From Odiellus spinosus (lineage: Eukaryota; Arthropoda; Arachnida; Opiliones; Phalangiidae), in the NCBI GenBank assembly GCA_963920705.1, contig OY987226.1:7380501-7444500 (forward strand): a stretch of DNA of 64,000 nucleotides, written 5' to 3'. Each line of letters opens with the position of its first letter. The first letter of the stretch is position 1. The notes below the pieces were generated by a model. It did not search any database. It saw nothing but the letters and a program-made list of their open reading frames with translations, and was not told where the DNA came from. Made by a program: the position numbers and the translations under genes. Shown piece by piece: positions 33,614-45,794 of the stretch.

Positions 33614-36600
33614 TTGAAAAAAATCGAGAAAAAAAAAAAAAAAAAAAAAATCGAATTTTTCTCAATCTCAATTTTTCTCAATCTCAATTTTTCTCAAATT
33701 CAATTTTTCTCAATCTTAATTTTTCTCAATCTCAATTTTTCTCAATCTCAATTTTTCTCAATCTCAATTTTTCTCAAATCTCAATTTTTCTCAAATCTCA
33801 ATTTTTCTCAAATCTCAATTTTTCTCAAATCTCAATTTTTCTCAAATCTCAATTTTTCTCAAATCTCAATTTTTCTCAAATCTCAATTTTTCTCAAATCT
33901 CAATTTTTCTCAAATCTTAATTTTTCTCAAATCTCAATTTTTCTCAAATCTCAAATCTCAAAAATCTCAAATTTACAGGGGGTGTATTTATTATTTTTAT
34001 ATTTTACAGGGGGTGTATTTATTATTTTAATTTTTTACAGGGGATGTATTTATTATTTTTATTTTTTACAGGGGGTGTATTTATTATTTTTATTTTTTAC
34101 AGGGGTGTATTTATAATTTTTATTTTTTACAGGGAGTGTATTCATTATTTTTATTTTTACAGGGGGTGTATTTATTATTTTTATTTTTTACAGGGGGTGT
34201 ATTTATTATTTTTATTTTTTACAGGGGGTGTATTTATTATTTTTATTTTTTACAGGGGTGTATTTATAATTTTTATTTTTTACAGGGAGTGTATTTATTA
34301 TTATTTTTTACAGGGGGTGTATTTATCATTTTTATTATTTTACAGGGGGTGTATTTATCATTTTTATTTTTTTACAGGGGGTGTATTTATCATTTTTATT
34401 TTTTTACAGGGGGTGTATTTATCATTTTTATTTTTTTACAGGGGGTGTATTTATCATTTTTATTTTTTTACAGGGGGTGTATTTATCATTTTTATTTTTT
34501 TACAGGGGGTGTATTTATTATTTTTATTTTTTACAGGGGGTGTATTTATTATTTTTATTTTTTACAGGGGTGTATTTATAATTTTTATTTTTTACAGGGA
34601 GTGTATTTATTATTATTTTTTACAGGGGGTGCATTTATCATTTTTACTTTTTTTACAGGAGGTGTATTTTTCATTTTTATTTTTTTACAGGGGGGTGTAT
34701 TTATCATGTTTATTTTTTACAGGGGGTGTATTTATTATTTTTATTTTTTACAGGGGGCGTATTTATTATTTTTATTTTTTACAGGGGGTGTATTTATTAA
34801 TTTTATTTTTTACAGGGGGTGTATTTATTATTTTTATTTTTTACAGGGGGTGTATTTATTATTTTTATTTTTTACAGGGGGTGTATTTATTAATTTTATT
34901 TTTTACAGGGGTGTATATCAAAAATCTCAATCTTCCAAATCTCAAAAATCTCAATTTTCCAAATCTCAATTTTCCAAATCTCAATTTTCCAAATCTCAAT
35001 TTTCCAAATCTGAATTTTCCAAATCTCAATTTTCCAAATCTCAATTTTCCAAATCTCAATTTTCCAAATCTCAATTTTCCAAATCTCAATTTTCCAAATC
35101 TCAATTTTCCAAATCTCAATTTTCCAAATCTCAATTTTCCAAATCTCAATTTTCCAAATCTCAATTTTCCAAATCTCAATTTTCCAAATCTCAATTTTCC
35201 AAATCTCAATTTTCCAAATCTCAATTTTCCAAATCTCAATTTTCCAAATCTCAATTTTCCAAATCTCAAATCTCAAAAAATCTCAAATCTCAAAAAATCT
35301 CAAATCTCAAAAATCTCAAATCTCAAAAATCTCAAATCTTTTTCAAAAATCTCAAATCTCAAAAATCTCAAATCTCAAAAATCTCAAATCCCAAAAATCT
35401 CAAATCTCAAAAATCTCAAATTTACAGGGGTGTGTTTATTATTTTTTATTATTTTTATTTTTTACATGAGGTGTATTTATCATTTTTATATTTTACAGGG
35501 GGTGTATTTATTATTTTAGTTTTTTACAGGGGGTGTATTTATTATTTTAATTTTTTACAGGGGGTGTATTTATTATTTTTATTTTTTACAGGGGGTGTAT
35601 TTATTATTTTTTTTTTTACAGGGGGTGTATTTATTATTTTTATTTTTTACAGGGGGTGTATTTATTATTTTTATTTTTTACAGGGGGTGTATTTATTATT
35701 TTTATTTTTTACAGGGGGTGTATTTATTATTTTTATTTTTTACAGGGGGTGTATTTATTATTTTTATTTTTTACAGGGGGTGTATTTATTATTTTTATTT
35801 TTTACAGGGGGTGTATTTATTATTTTTATTTTTTACAGGGGGTGTATTTATTATTTTTATTTTTTACAGGGGGTGTATTTATTATTTTTATTTTTTACAG
35901 GGGGTGTATTTATTACTTATTTTTTACAGGGGGTGTATTTATTATTTTTATTTTTAACAGGGGGTGTATTTATTATTTTTATTTTTTACAGGGGGTGTAT
36001 TTATTATTTTTATTTTTTACAGGGGGTGTATTTATTATTTTTATTTTTTACAGGGGGTGTATTTATTATTTTTATTTTTTACAGGGGGTGTATTTATTAT
36101 TTTTATTTTTTTACAGGGGGTGTATTTATTATTTTTATTTTTTACAGGGGGTGTATTTATTATTTTTATTTTTTTACAGGGGGTGTATTTATTATTTTTA
36201 TTTTTTTACAGGGGGTGTATTTATTATTTTTATTTTTTTACAGGGGGTGTATATCAAAAATCTCAATTTTCCAAATCTCAATTTTCCAAATCTCAATTTT
36301 CCAAATCTCAAAAATCTCAAATCTCAAAAATCTCAAATCTCAAAAATCTCAAATCTCAAAAATCTCAAATCTCAAAAATCTCAAATCTCAAAAATCTCAA
36401 ATCTCAAAATCTCAAATCTCAAAAATCTCAAATCTCAAAAATCTCAAATCTCAAAAATCTCAAATCTCAAAAATCTCAAATCTCAAAATCTCAAAATCTC
36501 AAAATCTCAAAAATCTCAAATCTCAAAAATCTCAAAAATCTCAAATCTCAAAAATCTCAAATCTCAAAAATCTCAAATCTCAAAAATCTCAAATCTCAAA

Positions 36601-39600
36601 AATCTCAAATCTCAAAAATCTCAAATCTCAAAATCTCAAATCTCAAAAATCTCAAATCTCAAAAATCTCAAATCTCAAAAATGTCAAATTTATTTTTTAC
36701 AGGGGGTGTATTTATTATTATTTTTTACAGGGGGTGTATTTATTATTATTTTTTACAGGGGGTGTATTTATTATTATTTTTTACAGGGGGTGTATTTATT
36801 ATTATTTTTTACAGGGGGTGTATTTATTATTATTTTTTACAGGGGGTGTATTTACTATTTTTATTTTTTACAGGGGGCGTATTTATTATTATTTTTTACA
36901 GGGGGTGTATTTATTATTATTTTTTACAGGGGGTGTATTTACTATTTTTATTTTTTACAGGGGGTGTATTTATTATTATTTTTTACAGGGGGTGTATTTA
37001 TTATTATTTTTTACAGGGGTGTATTTATTATTTTTATTTTTTACAGGGGGTGTATTTATTATTTTTATTTTTTTTCAAGGGGTGTATTTATTATTTTTAT
37101 TTTTTTACAGGGGGTGTATTTATTATTTTTATTTTTTTACAGGGGGTGTATTTATTATTTTTATTTTTTTACAGGGGGTGTATATCAAAAATCTCAATTT
37201 TCCAAATCTCAAAAATCTCAAATCTCAAAAATCTCAAATCTCAAAAATCTCAAATCTCAAAAATCTCAAATCTCAAAAATCTCAAATCTCAAAAATCTCA
37301 AATCTCAAAAATCTCAAATCTCAAATCTCAAAAATCTCAAATCTCAAAAATCTCAAATCTCAAAAATCTCAAATCTCAAAATCTCAAATCTCAAAAATCT
37401 CAAATCTCAAAAATCTCAAATCTCAAAAATCTCAAATCTCAAAAATCTCAAATCTCAAAAATCTCAAATCTCAAAAATCTCAAATCTCAAAAATCTCAAA
37501 TCTCAAAAATCTCAAATCTCAAAAATGTCAAATTTATTTTTTACAGGGGGTGTATTTATTATTATTTTTTACAGGGGGTGTATTTATTATTATTTTTTAC
37601 AGGGGGTGTATTTATTATTATTTTTTACAGGGGGTGTATTTACTATTTTTATTTTTTACAGGGTGTGTATTTATTATTATTTTATACAGGGGGTGTATTT
37701 ATTCTTATTTTTTACAGGGGGTGTATTTATTATTTTTTACAGGGGGTGTATTTATTATTTTAATTTTTTACAGGGGGCGTATTTATTATTATTTTTTACA
37801 GGGGGTGTATTTATTATTATTTTTTACAGGGGGTGTATTTACTACTTTTATTTTTTACAGGGGGTGTATTTATTATTATTTTTTACAGGGGGTGTATTTA
37901 TTATTATTTTTTACAGGGGTGTATTTATTATTTTTATTTTTTATAGGGGGTGTATTTATTATTATTTTTTACAGGGGGTGTATTTATTATTATTTTTTAC
38001 AGGGGGTGTATTTATTATTATTTTTTACAGGGGGTGTATTTATTAATTTTAAATTTTTACAGGGGGTGTATATCAAAAATCTCAATTTTCCAAATCTCAA
38101 TTTATTTATTTATTATTTTTATTTTTTACAAGGGGTGTATTTATTATTTTAATTTTTTTTATTTATTATTTTTATTTTTTTACAGTGGGTGTATTTATCA
38201 TTTTTATTTTTTTACAGTGGGTGTATTTATCATTTTTATTTTTTTACAGGGGGTGTATTTATCATTTTTATTTTTTTACAGGGGGTGTATTTATCATTTT
38301 TATTTTTTTACAGGGGGTGTATTTATCATTTTTATTTTTTTACAGGAGGTGTATTTATCATTTTTATTTTTTTACAGGGGGTGTATTTATCATTTTTATT
38401 TTTTTACAGGGGGTGTATTTTTCATTTTTATTTTTTTACAGGGGGTGTATTTATCATTTTTATTTTTTACAGGGGGTGTATTTATCATTTTTATTTTTTT
38501 ACAGGGGGTGTATTTATCATTTTTATTTTTTTACAGGGGGTGTATTTATCATTTTTATTTTTTTACAGGGGGTGTATTTATCATTTTTATTTTTTTACAG
38601 GAGGTGTATTTATCATTTTTATTTTTTTACAGGGGGTGTATTTATCATTTTTATTTTTTTACAGGGGGTGTATTTTTCATTTTTATTTTTTTACAGGGGG
38701 TGTATTTATCATTTTTATTTTTTACAGGGGGTGTATTTATCATTTTTATTTTTTTACAGGGGGTGTATTTATCATTTTTATTTTTTTACAGGGGGTGTAT
38801 TTATCATTTTTATTTTTTTACAGGGGGTGTATTTATAATTTTTAGTTTTTAACAGGGGGTGTATTTATCATTTTTATTTTTTTACAGGGGGTGTATTTTT
38901 CATTTTTATTTTTTTACAGGGGGTGTATTTTTCATTTTTATTTTTTTACAGGGGGTGTATTTTTCATTTTTATTTTTTTACAGGGGGTGTATTTTTCATT
39001 ATTTTTTTTACAGGGGGAGTATTTTTCATTTTTATTTTTTTACAGGGGGTGTATTTTTCATTTTTATTTTTTTACAGGGAGTGTATTTTTCATTTTTATT
39101 TTTTTACAGGAGGTGTATTTTTCATTTTTATTTTTTTACAGGGGGTGTATTTATCATTTTTAGTTTTTTACAGGGGGTGTATTTATCATTTTTATTTTTT
39201 TACAGGGGGTGTATTTATCATTTTTATTTTTTTACAGGGGGGTGTATTTATCATTTTTATTTTTTTACAGGGGGTGTATTTATAATTTTTAGTTTTTTAC
39301 AGGGGGTGTATTTATCATTTTTATTTTTTTACAGGTGGTGTATTTTTCATTTTTATTTTTTTACAGGTGGTGTATTTATCATTATTTTTTTACAGGGGGT
39401 GTATTTTTCATTATTTTTTTTACAGGGGGAGTATTTTTCATTTTTATTTTTTTACAGGGGGTGTATTTTTCATTTTTATTTTTTTACAGGGGTGTATTTT
39501 TCATTTTTATTTTTTTACAGGGGGTGTATTTTTAATTTTTATTTTTTTTACAGGGGGTGTATTTATCATTTTTATTTTTTTTACAGGGGGTGTATTTATC

Positions 39601-42497
39601 GTTTTTATTTTTTTACAGGGGGTGTATTTATAAATAAAAATGATAAATACACCCCCTGTAAAAAAATAAAAATGAAAAATACACCCCCTGTAAAAAAATA
39701 AGAATGAAAAATACACCCCCTGTAAAAAAATAAAAATGAAAAATACACCCCCTGTAAAAAAATAAAAATGAAAAATACACCCCCTGTAAAAAAATAAAAA
39801 TGAAAAATACACCGCCTGTAAAAAAATAAAAATGAAAAATACACCCCCTGTAAAAAAATAAAAATGAAAAATACACCCCCTGTGAAAAAATAAAAATGAT
39901 AAATACACACCCTGTAAAAAAATAAAAATGATAAATACACCCCCTGTAAAAAAATAAAAATGAAAAATACACCCCCTGTAAAAAAATAAAAATGAAAAAT
40001 ACACCCCCTGTAGAAAAATAAAAATGAAAAATACACCCCCTGTAAAAAAATAAAAATGAAAAATACACCCCCTGTAAAAAAATAAAAATGAAAAATACAC
40101 CCACTGTAAAAAAATAAAAATGAAAAATACACCCCCTGTAAAAAAATAAAAATGAAAAATACACCCCCTGTAAAAAAATAAAAATGATAAATACACCCCC
40201 TGTAAAAAAATAAAAATGATAAATACACCCCCTGTAAAAAAATAAAAATGATAAATACACCCCCTGTAAAAAATAAAAATGATAAATACACCCCCTGTAA
40301 AAAAATAAAAATGATAAATACACCCCCTGTAAAAAAAAATAAAAATGATAAATACACCCACTGTAAAATTGAGATTTGGAAAATTGAGATTTGGAAAATT
40401 GAGATTTGGAAAATTGAGATTTTTGAGATTTGGAAGATTGAGATTTTTGATATACACCCCCTGTAAAAAAATAAAAATGATAAATACACCCCCTGTTAAA
40501 AAAATAAAAATGATAAATACACCCCCTGTAAAAAAAATAAAAATGATAAATACACCCCCTGTAAAAAAAAAATAAAAATGATAAATACACCCACTGTAAA
40601 ATTGAGATTTGGAAAATTGAGATTTGGAAAATTGAGATTTGGAAAATTGAGATTTGGAAAATTGAGATTTGGAAAATTGAGATTTGGAAAATTGAGATTT
40701 GGAAAATTGAGATTTGGAAAATTGAGATTTGGAAAATTGAGATTTGGAAAATTGAGATTTGGAAAATTGAGATTTGGAAAATTGAGATTTGGAAAATTGA
40801 GATTTGGAAAATTGAGATTTGGAAAATTGAGATTTTTGAGATTTGGAAGATTGAGATTTTTGATATACACCCCCTGTAAAAAATAAAAATAATAAATACA
40901 CCCCCTGTAAAAAATAAAAATAATAAATACACCCCCTGTAAAAAAATAAAAATAATATATACACCCCCTGTAAAAAAATAAAAATGATAAATACACCCCC
41001 TGTAAAAAAATAAAAATGATAAATACACCCCTTGTAAAAAAATAAATATGATAAATACACCCCCTGTAAAAAAATAAAAATGATAAATACATCCCCTCTA
41101 AAAAAATAAATATGATAAATACACCCCCTGTAAAAAAATAAAAATGATAAATACATCCCCTCTAAAAAAATAAATGATAAATACACCCCCCTGTAAAAAA
41201 ATAAATGATAAATACACCCCCTGTAAAAAAATGATAAATACACCCCCTGTAAAAAAATAAATGATAAATACACCCCCTGTAAAAAAATAAATGATAAATA
41301 CACCCCCTGTAAAAAAATGATAAATACACCCCCTGTAAAAAAATAAATGATAAATACACCCCCTGTAAAAAATAAAAATGATAAATACACCCCCTGTAAA
41401 AAATAAAAATGATAAATACACCTCCTGTAAAAAATAATGATAAATACACCCTCTGTAAAAAATAAAAATGATAAATACACCCCCTGTAAAAAAATGATAA
41501 ATACACCCCCTGTAAAAAAATTAAAATAATAAATACACCCCCTGTAAAAAAATAAAAATGATAAATACACCCCCTGTAAAAAAATAAAAATGATAAATAC
41601 ACCCCCTGTAAAAAAATAAAAATGATAAATACACCCCCTGTAAAAAAATAAAAATGATAAATACACCCCCTGTAAAAAAATAAAAATGATAAATACACCC
41701 CTTGTAAAAAAATAAATATGATAAATACACCCCCTGTAAAAAAATGATAAATACACCCCCTGTAAAAAAATAAATGATAAATACACCCCCTGTAAAAAAT
41801 AAAAATGATAAATACACCCCCTGTAAAAAATAAAAATGATAAATACACCCTCTGTAAAAAATAAAAATGATAAATACACCCCCTGTAAAAAAATAAAAAT
41901 GATAAATACACCCCTGTAAAAAATAAAAATGATAAATACACCCCCTGTTAAAAAAATAATGATAAATACATCCCCTGTAAAAAATAAAAATGATAAATAC
42001 ACCCTCTGTAAAAAATAAAAATGATAAATACACCCCCTGTAAAAAAATGATAAATACACCCCCTGTAAAAAAATAAATGATAAATACACCCCCTGTAAAA
42101 AATAAAAATGATAAATACACCCCCTGTAAAAAATAAAAATGATAAATACACCCTCTGTAAAAAATAAAAATGATAAATACACCCCCTGTAAAAAAATAAA
42201 AATGATAAATACACCCCCTGTAAAAAAATAAAAATGATAAATACACCCCCTGTTAAAAAAATAAAAATGATAAATACACCCCCTGTAAAAAAATAAAACT
42301 GATAAATACACCCCCTGTAAAAAAATAAAAATGATAAATACACCCACTGTAAAATTGAGATTTGGAAAATTGAGATTTGGAAAATTGAGATTTGGAAAAT
42401 TGAGATTTGGAAAATTGAGATTTGGAAAATTGAGATTTGGAAAATTGAGATTTGGAAAATTGAGATTTGGAAAATTGAGATTTGGAAAATTGAGATT
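33614..42497. repeat. 8.9 kb composite minisatellite forming a giant imperfect palindrome
   Basis: Two unit types alternate. Type A, 28-33 bp, is a T-rich tract then ACAGGGGGTGTATTTAT and a variable TTATT/TCATT part; length differences are mostly T-run and G-run changes. Type B is 15 bp TCTCAATTTTCCAAA, 16 bp AAATCTCAAAAATCTC or 16-17 bp CTCAATTTTTCTCAAAT. A blocks, + orientation: 33,974-34,913; 35,425-36,250; 36,689-37,182; 37,532-38,075; 38,106-39,630. B blocks, + orientation: 33,651-33,970; 34,914-35,424; 36,251-36,688; 37,183-37,531; 38,076-38,105. From 39,644 everything is reversed: A 39,644-40,365, 40,456-40,598 and 40,866-42,355; B 40,366-40,455, 40,599-40,865 and 42,356-42,497. I estimate about 135 A units on the left and 75-80 on the right. 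Confidence 0.95.
39618..39656. repeat. Turning point of the palindromic array
   Basis: GGGGGTGTATTTA (39,618-39,630) is followed after 13 bp by its exact reverse complement TAAATACACCCCC (39,644-39,656). All A units to the left read ...ACAGGGGGTG and all to the right read CACCCCCTGT.... Confidence 0.95.
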
Positions 42498-42990
42498 ACT
42501 CTACCCACTGCGCTACGGTATTCGTACCTGATACAATACTTAAATTAAGAGTGAATATGAAATGTAAAATCGATAATTTTACATTGCTTCTCGTAGGACT
42601 TTAATTGTATTGCCACAAGCGATAATAAAATGTTCTCACTTGATTCGATCGCACCACCCTTCGTTTTTTGACCCACTACTCTACCCACTGCGCTATGGTA
42701 ATCGTAACTTACACGACGCTTAAATTGAACTTGAATCTGAAATTTAAAATCGATAATTAATGTCGTTTATCGGTGGACTTTAATTGTATTGCCACAATCG
42801 ATAGTAAAAAGTTACATCTTGATTCGATCTTAGCATCCTTTGTTCTTCGACCCACTACTCTACCCACTGGGCTAGAGCAATCGTACCTTACTCGACACTT
42901 AATTTAAAGCTTGGATCTGAATAATACAAATTAATCTGTTATTTTTCGCTGGACTTAAATTTTAATCGTAGTGTACTCCAAATTATCGTT
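42494..42990 (-). repeat. Three tandem copies of a 180 bp tRNA-related repeat
   Basis: TAGCGCAGTGGG (minus strand), a perfect match to the tRNA A-box pattern TRGCNNAGTNGG, occurs at about 42,503-42,514 and 42,684-42,695. It recurs as TAGCCCAGTGGG at about 42,863-42,874. About 45 bp downstream of the second and third copies is a B-box-like GATCGAATC, the spacing of a tRNA. Shared tails include AATTAAAGTCC and GTGGCAATACAATT. The monomer is 179-181 bp. This is a tRNA-derived SINE-like unit or satellite in head-to-tail order. The first copy is cut by the minisatellite just after its A box. Confidence 0.7.
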
Positions 42991-43075
42991 AATTACGTTC
43001 CAGAAATAAACCACGTCATATATCGAAAAATAAAAATTACCTAGGAATTTTATTTACATTTTGAAGTTACTTAAC
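42985..43075. repeat. Dispersed repeat pair member (TCGTTAATTACGTTCC)
   Basis: TCGTTAATTACGTTCCAGAA followed by ATAAACCACGT and ATATCG is found again at 55,697-55,785. The repeat type is unknown. Confidence 0.5.
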
Positions 43076-43256
43076 ATCGCGTAAATATATAGGTATACAA
43101 TTTTAAAAATAGTAATGATATAATTAAAAATATAATCCAGTCATTCAAAGAAGTGATGACAGCGTCGCTTCATTTAACTTTAAAGGAGAAAACAACCTAG
43201 CAACAAGTGATTTTTGAATCGATTCCTTATCGTCTAAATAGACCTAATTTAAGGGG

Positions 43257-43386
43257 TCATCCGTAAATGAATCATGTCGTAACTCTTAAACGACACGACT
43301 AAAATGTTAGACGATTTTCGACCTTAAACGAGACTCATAGAACCCGCAGATTTGGTTTTATCACTATTTTTGGAACACCCTGTATG
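43257..43386 (-). repeat. Inverted copy of the ACAGGGTGTTCC repeat
   Basis: Ends ATTTTTGGAACACCCTGTAT and carries TAACTCTTAAACGACAC, both matching 32,719-32,850 in reverse. It lies about 0.8 kb right of the array, as the other copy lies about 0.8 kb left of it. Confidence 0.55.
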
Positions 43387-43987
43387 ATAGAATAAAAATT
43401 AATTGAAAACGTACAAAATGGAAATAAGCGCGCGGCTTCTTTTATAGTTAAAGAAACCGTAAATACGGAGTTTTCTTTCTGGCCTCCTCCCCCTGTAATA
43501 TTTTTGATTGTTTTGGTTATTCGTGCGTGTCATGATGAGTTTTGACCGCGCGAACATTTACATTCCTCAATCGACTGCGTGGAAAATCAAAATCACTTTT
43601 CCTCAGGGGCGCGCACATTCCCACAAATTTCTTCTCGCAAAAAGAATTAAAGGAACCGTCAAACTTGAATTAATTATCAATACGAGTTCAGTTGATATAA
43701 CAGTGATGGGGCTATCGATTTCTCACGAGTTAAAAATGGAATTTGAATAGCATTTTCGGGAAGATCGTTAAAAAATGATTTAAAATCGCAATTGTAAAAG
43801 TTTGTAAAATGTTTTTTCTAGACAAAGTGAAGGATATATCAATTTCACCTCGAACTGGCCACACGCGTAAAGCTTGTTTACCCACTATCTCTAGAATTTT
43901 TTAACTTTGAGATAAAGAAACCATACCTTCGCACATGCTGTAAATTCAACGTAGAATTGACTATATAGTTCACAATATTCCAAATAT

Positions 43988-44303
43988 CAAGAATCCATTC
44001 AGGTTCCATAAGAATATGGGAGGGCCGCGATTCAATAACCATCCTCCCAAACTTTGTCGCAAAAGTTCGTCTGCTTAGAATCGATTTTTCAAGTAAATCG
44101 CTCCTGACATCTATTATTAACCCGCGCCACTAACGACCTTGACATTATATTTTGGGTAATAAAACTGGAGCTGACCGAAAAAAGATCTAAGCGTACTAAT
44201 GTTGCGAAAATTGCAGACGAACTTTTGTTACAAAGTTTGGGAGGATGGTACCAGAGGCTAAAGCTATGCTCCCATATTCTTATGGAACCTGAATGGATTC
44301 TTG
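43988..44303. repeat. Foldback MITE, arms about 90 bp
   Basis: CAAGAATCCATTCAGGTTCC and TAAGAATATGGGAG on the left are exactly mirrored at the right end. The inner pair ACCATCCTCCCAAACTTTGT and AAAGTTCGTCTGC also matches. The interior word relates it to the element at 7750. Confidence 0.78.
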
Positions 44304-45142
44304 CAAATATATATAAACAATAATTAGTTAACTTAGTCAGAGAAATTTTAAAAAAACAAGACATCAAAAATGCGAAATATCGTACGTTTCAATCCATTTT
44401 AAATAAAATATAAAGGGAAACTCTTTTCTTTTAAGAAATAATAATTATACGATATTAATTTATTGACGTTTCCTTTAACCGTAAGAGGAACTTATCGCGC
44501 GTCGCGTTTTTTTCTTACTTCTAAATTTGGAATAATAACGAATTGGTAATATCGAGGCCCAATAATCGTCGTTCGATAATCATTATCGATTCTCGCAGCA
44601 CCTTCAGAGAGGACTGAGTGAAGGAGGAGACGAAAAAAATTTGATTCTATTGATTTTTCTAAAGCCAAATCTGTCTCTATATAGTAATTGCACAGCTATT
44701 GAAAGGGGTCCCATTTTTTTTAAGGAATTTTTACACGTTTGAGATTACTTTTTTTTTAGGGTCTTCTTAGATCTGTCTGAGATTTCATATATCTGTATGA
44801 TGTTCTATATGGAACTGCGATGGCAAATTCTCGATTTTTTACCAGAAAAGTCTAGGTATTTTAGTTATCCAATGGCTCGAAAGATCTGCCTCTAATTCTA
44901 TGTGTTCTAATTTTTATTTAAAGGGAGGGCGAAAGGATAAAAAATTGTATAATCTAATTCAATTTATAATACACGTTTTAAATTCTCGAAACGAACTATT
45001 TCGATATTAAAAATAAATTAAACATGATATAAATTTTGAAACAGTTCACGAAAACATTTCCTGAATATTTTCTTCCTCTTTAGGGTCATCATTGTAAGTT
45101 TAAAGGGATAATGGAGCTTAAAAATGTGATTTTATAGATTGT

Positions 45143-45794
45143 TTATCATTAAAACAGGTCTAATTCATGCACTGGTAATTTTTTTTGAAATGTTTAATTA
45201 TTTACTCCGGTTGTAGATTTAACAAGAATCCTTGTAGAGTTTGAAATATCAGAGATAATTAATCTCCAGAAAAAGCGCGCTATTCTTATAGCAAGATCTC
45301 ATTCAATTACTTAAGAACCTGGACATGAAGCAATAAATAGCCTCTAATTTGTAGCAGAAATTCGTCTGATATTCGCTTTCTCACCTCTCTAGAGTACTAA
45401 AGGGTACTCTAGAGATTCAATTTTATTCTAAGGATAATTCCTTCTTTACTGTATTATTTTTGATTTAAAACTTTCACGAATCTTTATCAAGAATGCGACT
45501 ATTGATTTAGAATATTTTTTCTCGCATGTTCTTAGGTCCGTAAATGAGTTTGCAGTCTTGCTTATAATTTGATATGGATTAAAAATAAAACTTTGTTCGC
45601 CTATTAAAAAATTCGGTAAATATCCCTGAATTTTGCAAAAATAGGAAAATATTATTCAGATGTCGACCTCCCCACTTCATTTTCCTCTTCACCCTTACTT
45701 TAAGCCTACTTTCTGAGTAAGACAAAAATATTTCTAATTAAATATTACTTTGTAAATTATATTTACAAGTTAAATCGGCCTATTTTAATGATAA
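45143..45794. repeat. MITE-like element with TTATCATTAAAAYAGG ends, hosting a second element
   Basis: TTATCATTAAAACAGGTCTA at the left faces GGCCTATTTTAATGATAA at the right, the same terminus type as 3169-3452. A copy of the CTCATT...AAGAAC element is nested inside. Confidence 0.6.
45297..45551. repeat. Nested MITE copy of the 7750-type family
   Basis: CTCATTCAATTACTTAAGAA at the left faces TGTTCTTAGGTCCGTAAATGAG at the right. The interior has ATTCGTCTGATATTCGCTTTC, as in 7750-8030. It sits inside the 45,143-45,794 element, so it inserted later. Confidence 0.6.

Noticed and set aside
34136-38152. A 1,338-codon open frame (and others of 300-950 codons on both strands) over the minisatellite
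   Set aside because: The A and B units happen to contain no stop codon in any frame of the ACAG-bearing strand. Because most units are not multiples of three, all three frames stay open. The predicted proteins are frame-shifted versions of the same repeat and there is no sign of selection on a protein.
33974-39630. CRISPR-like appearance of about 32 bp direct repeats
   Set aside because: There are no unique spacers between repeats, unit length drifts through homopolymer changes, and the host is eukaryotic.
42494-42990. Genuine tRNA genes
   Set aside because: Only A- and B-box-like elements are present. No cloverleaf with acceptor and anticodon stems could be drawn, and the unit is 180 bp and tandem.
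43508-43750. A possible small gene on the plus strand
   Set aside because: No domain, signal peptide or supporting splice sites were seen; the length is within chance for this much sequence.
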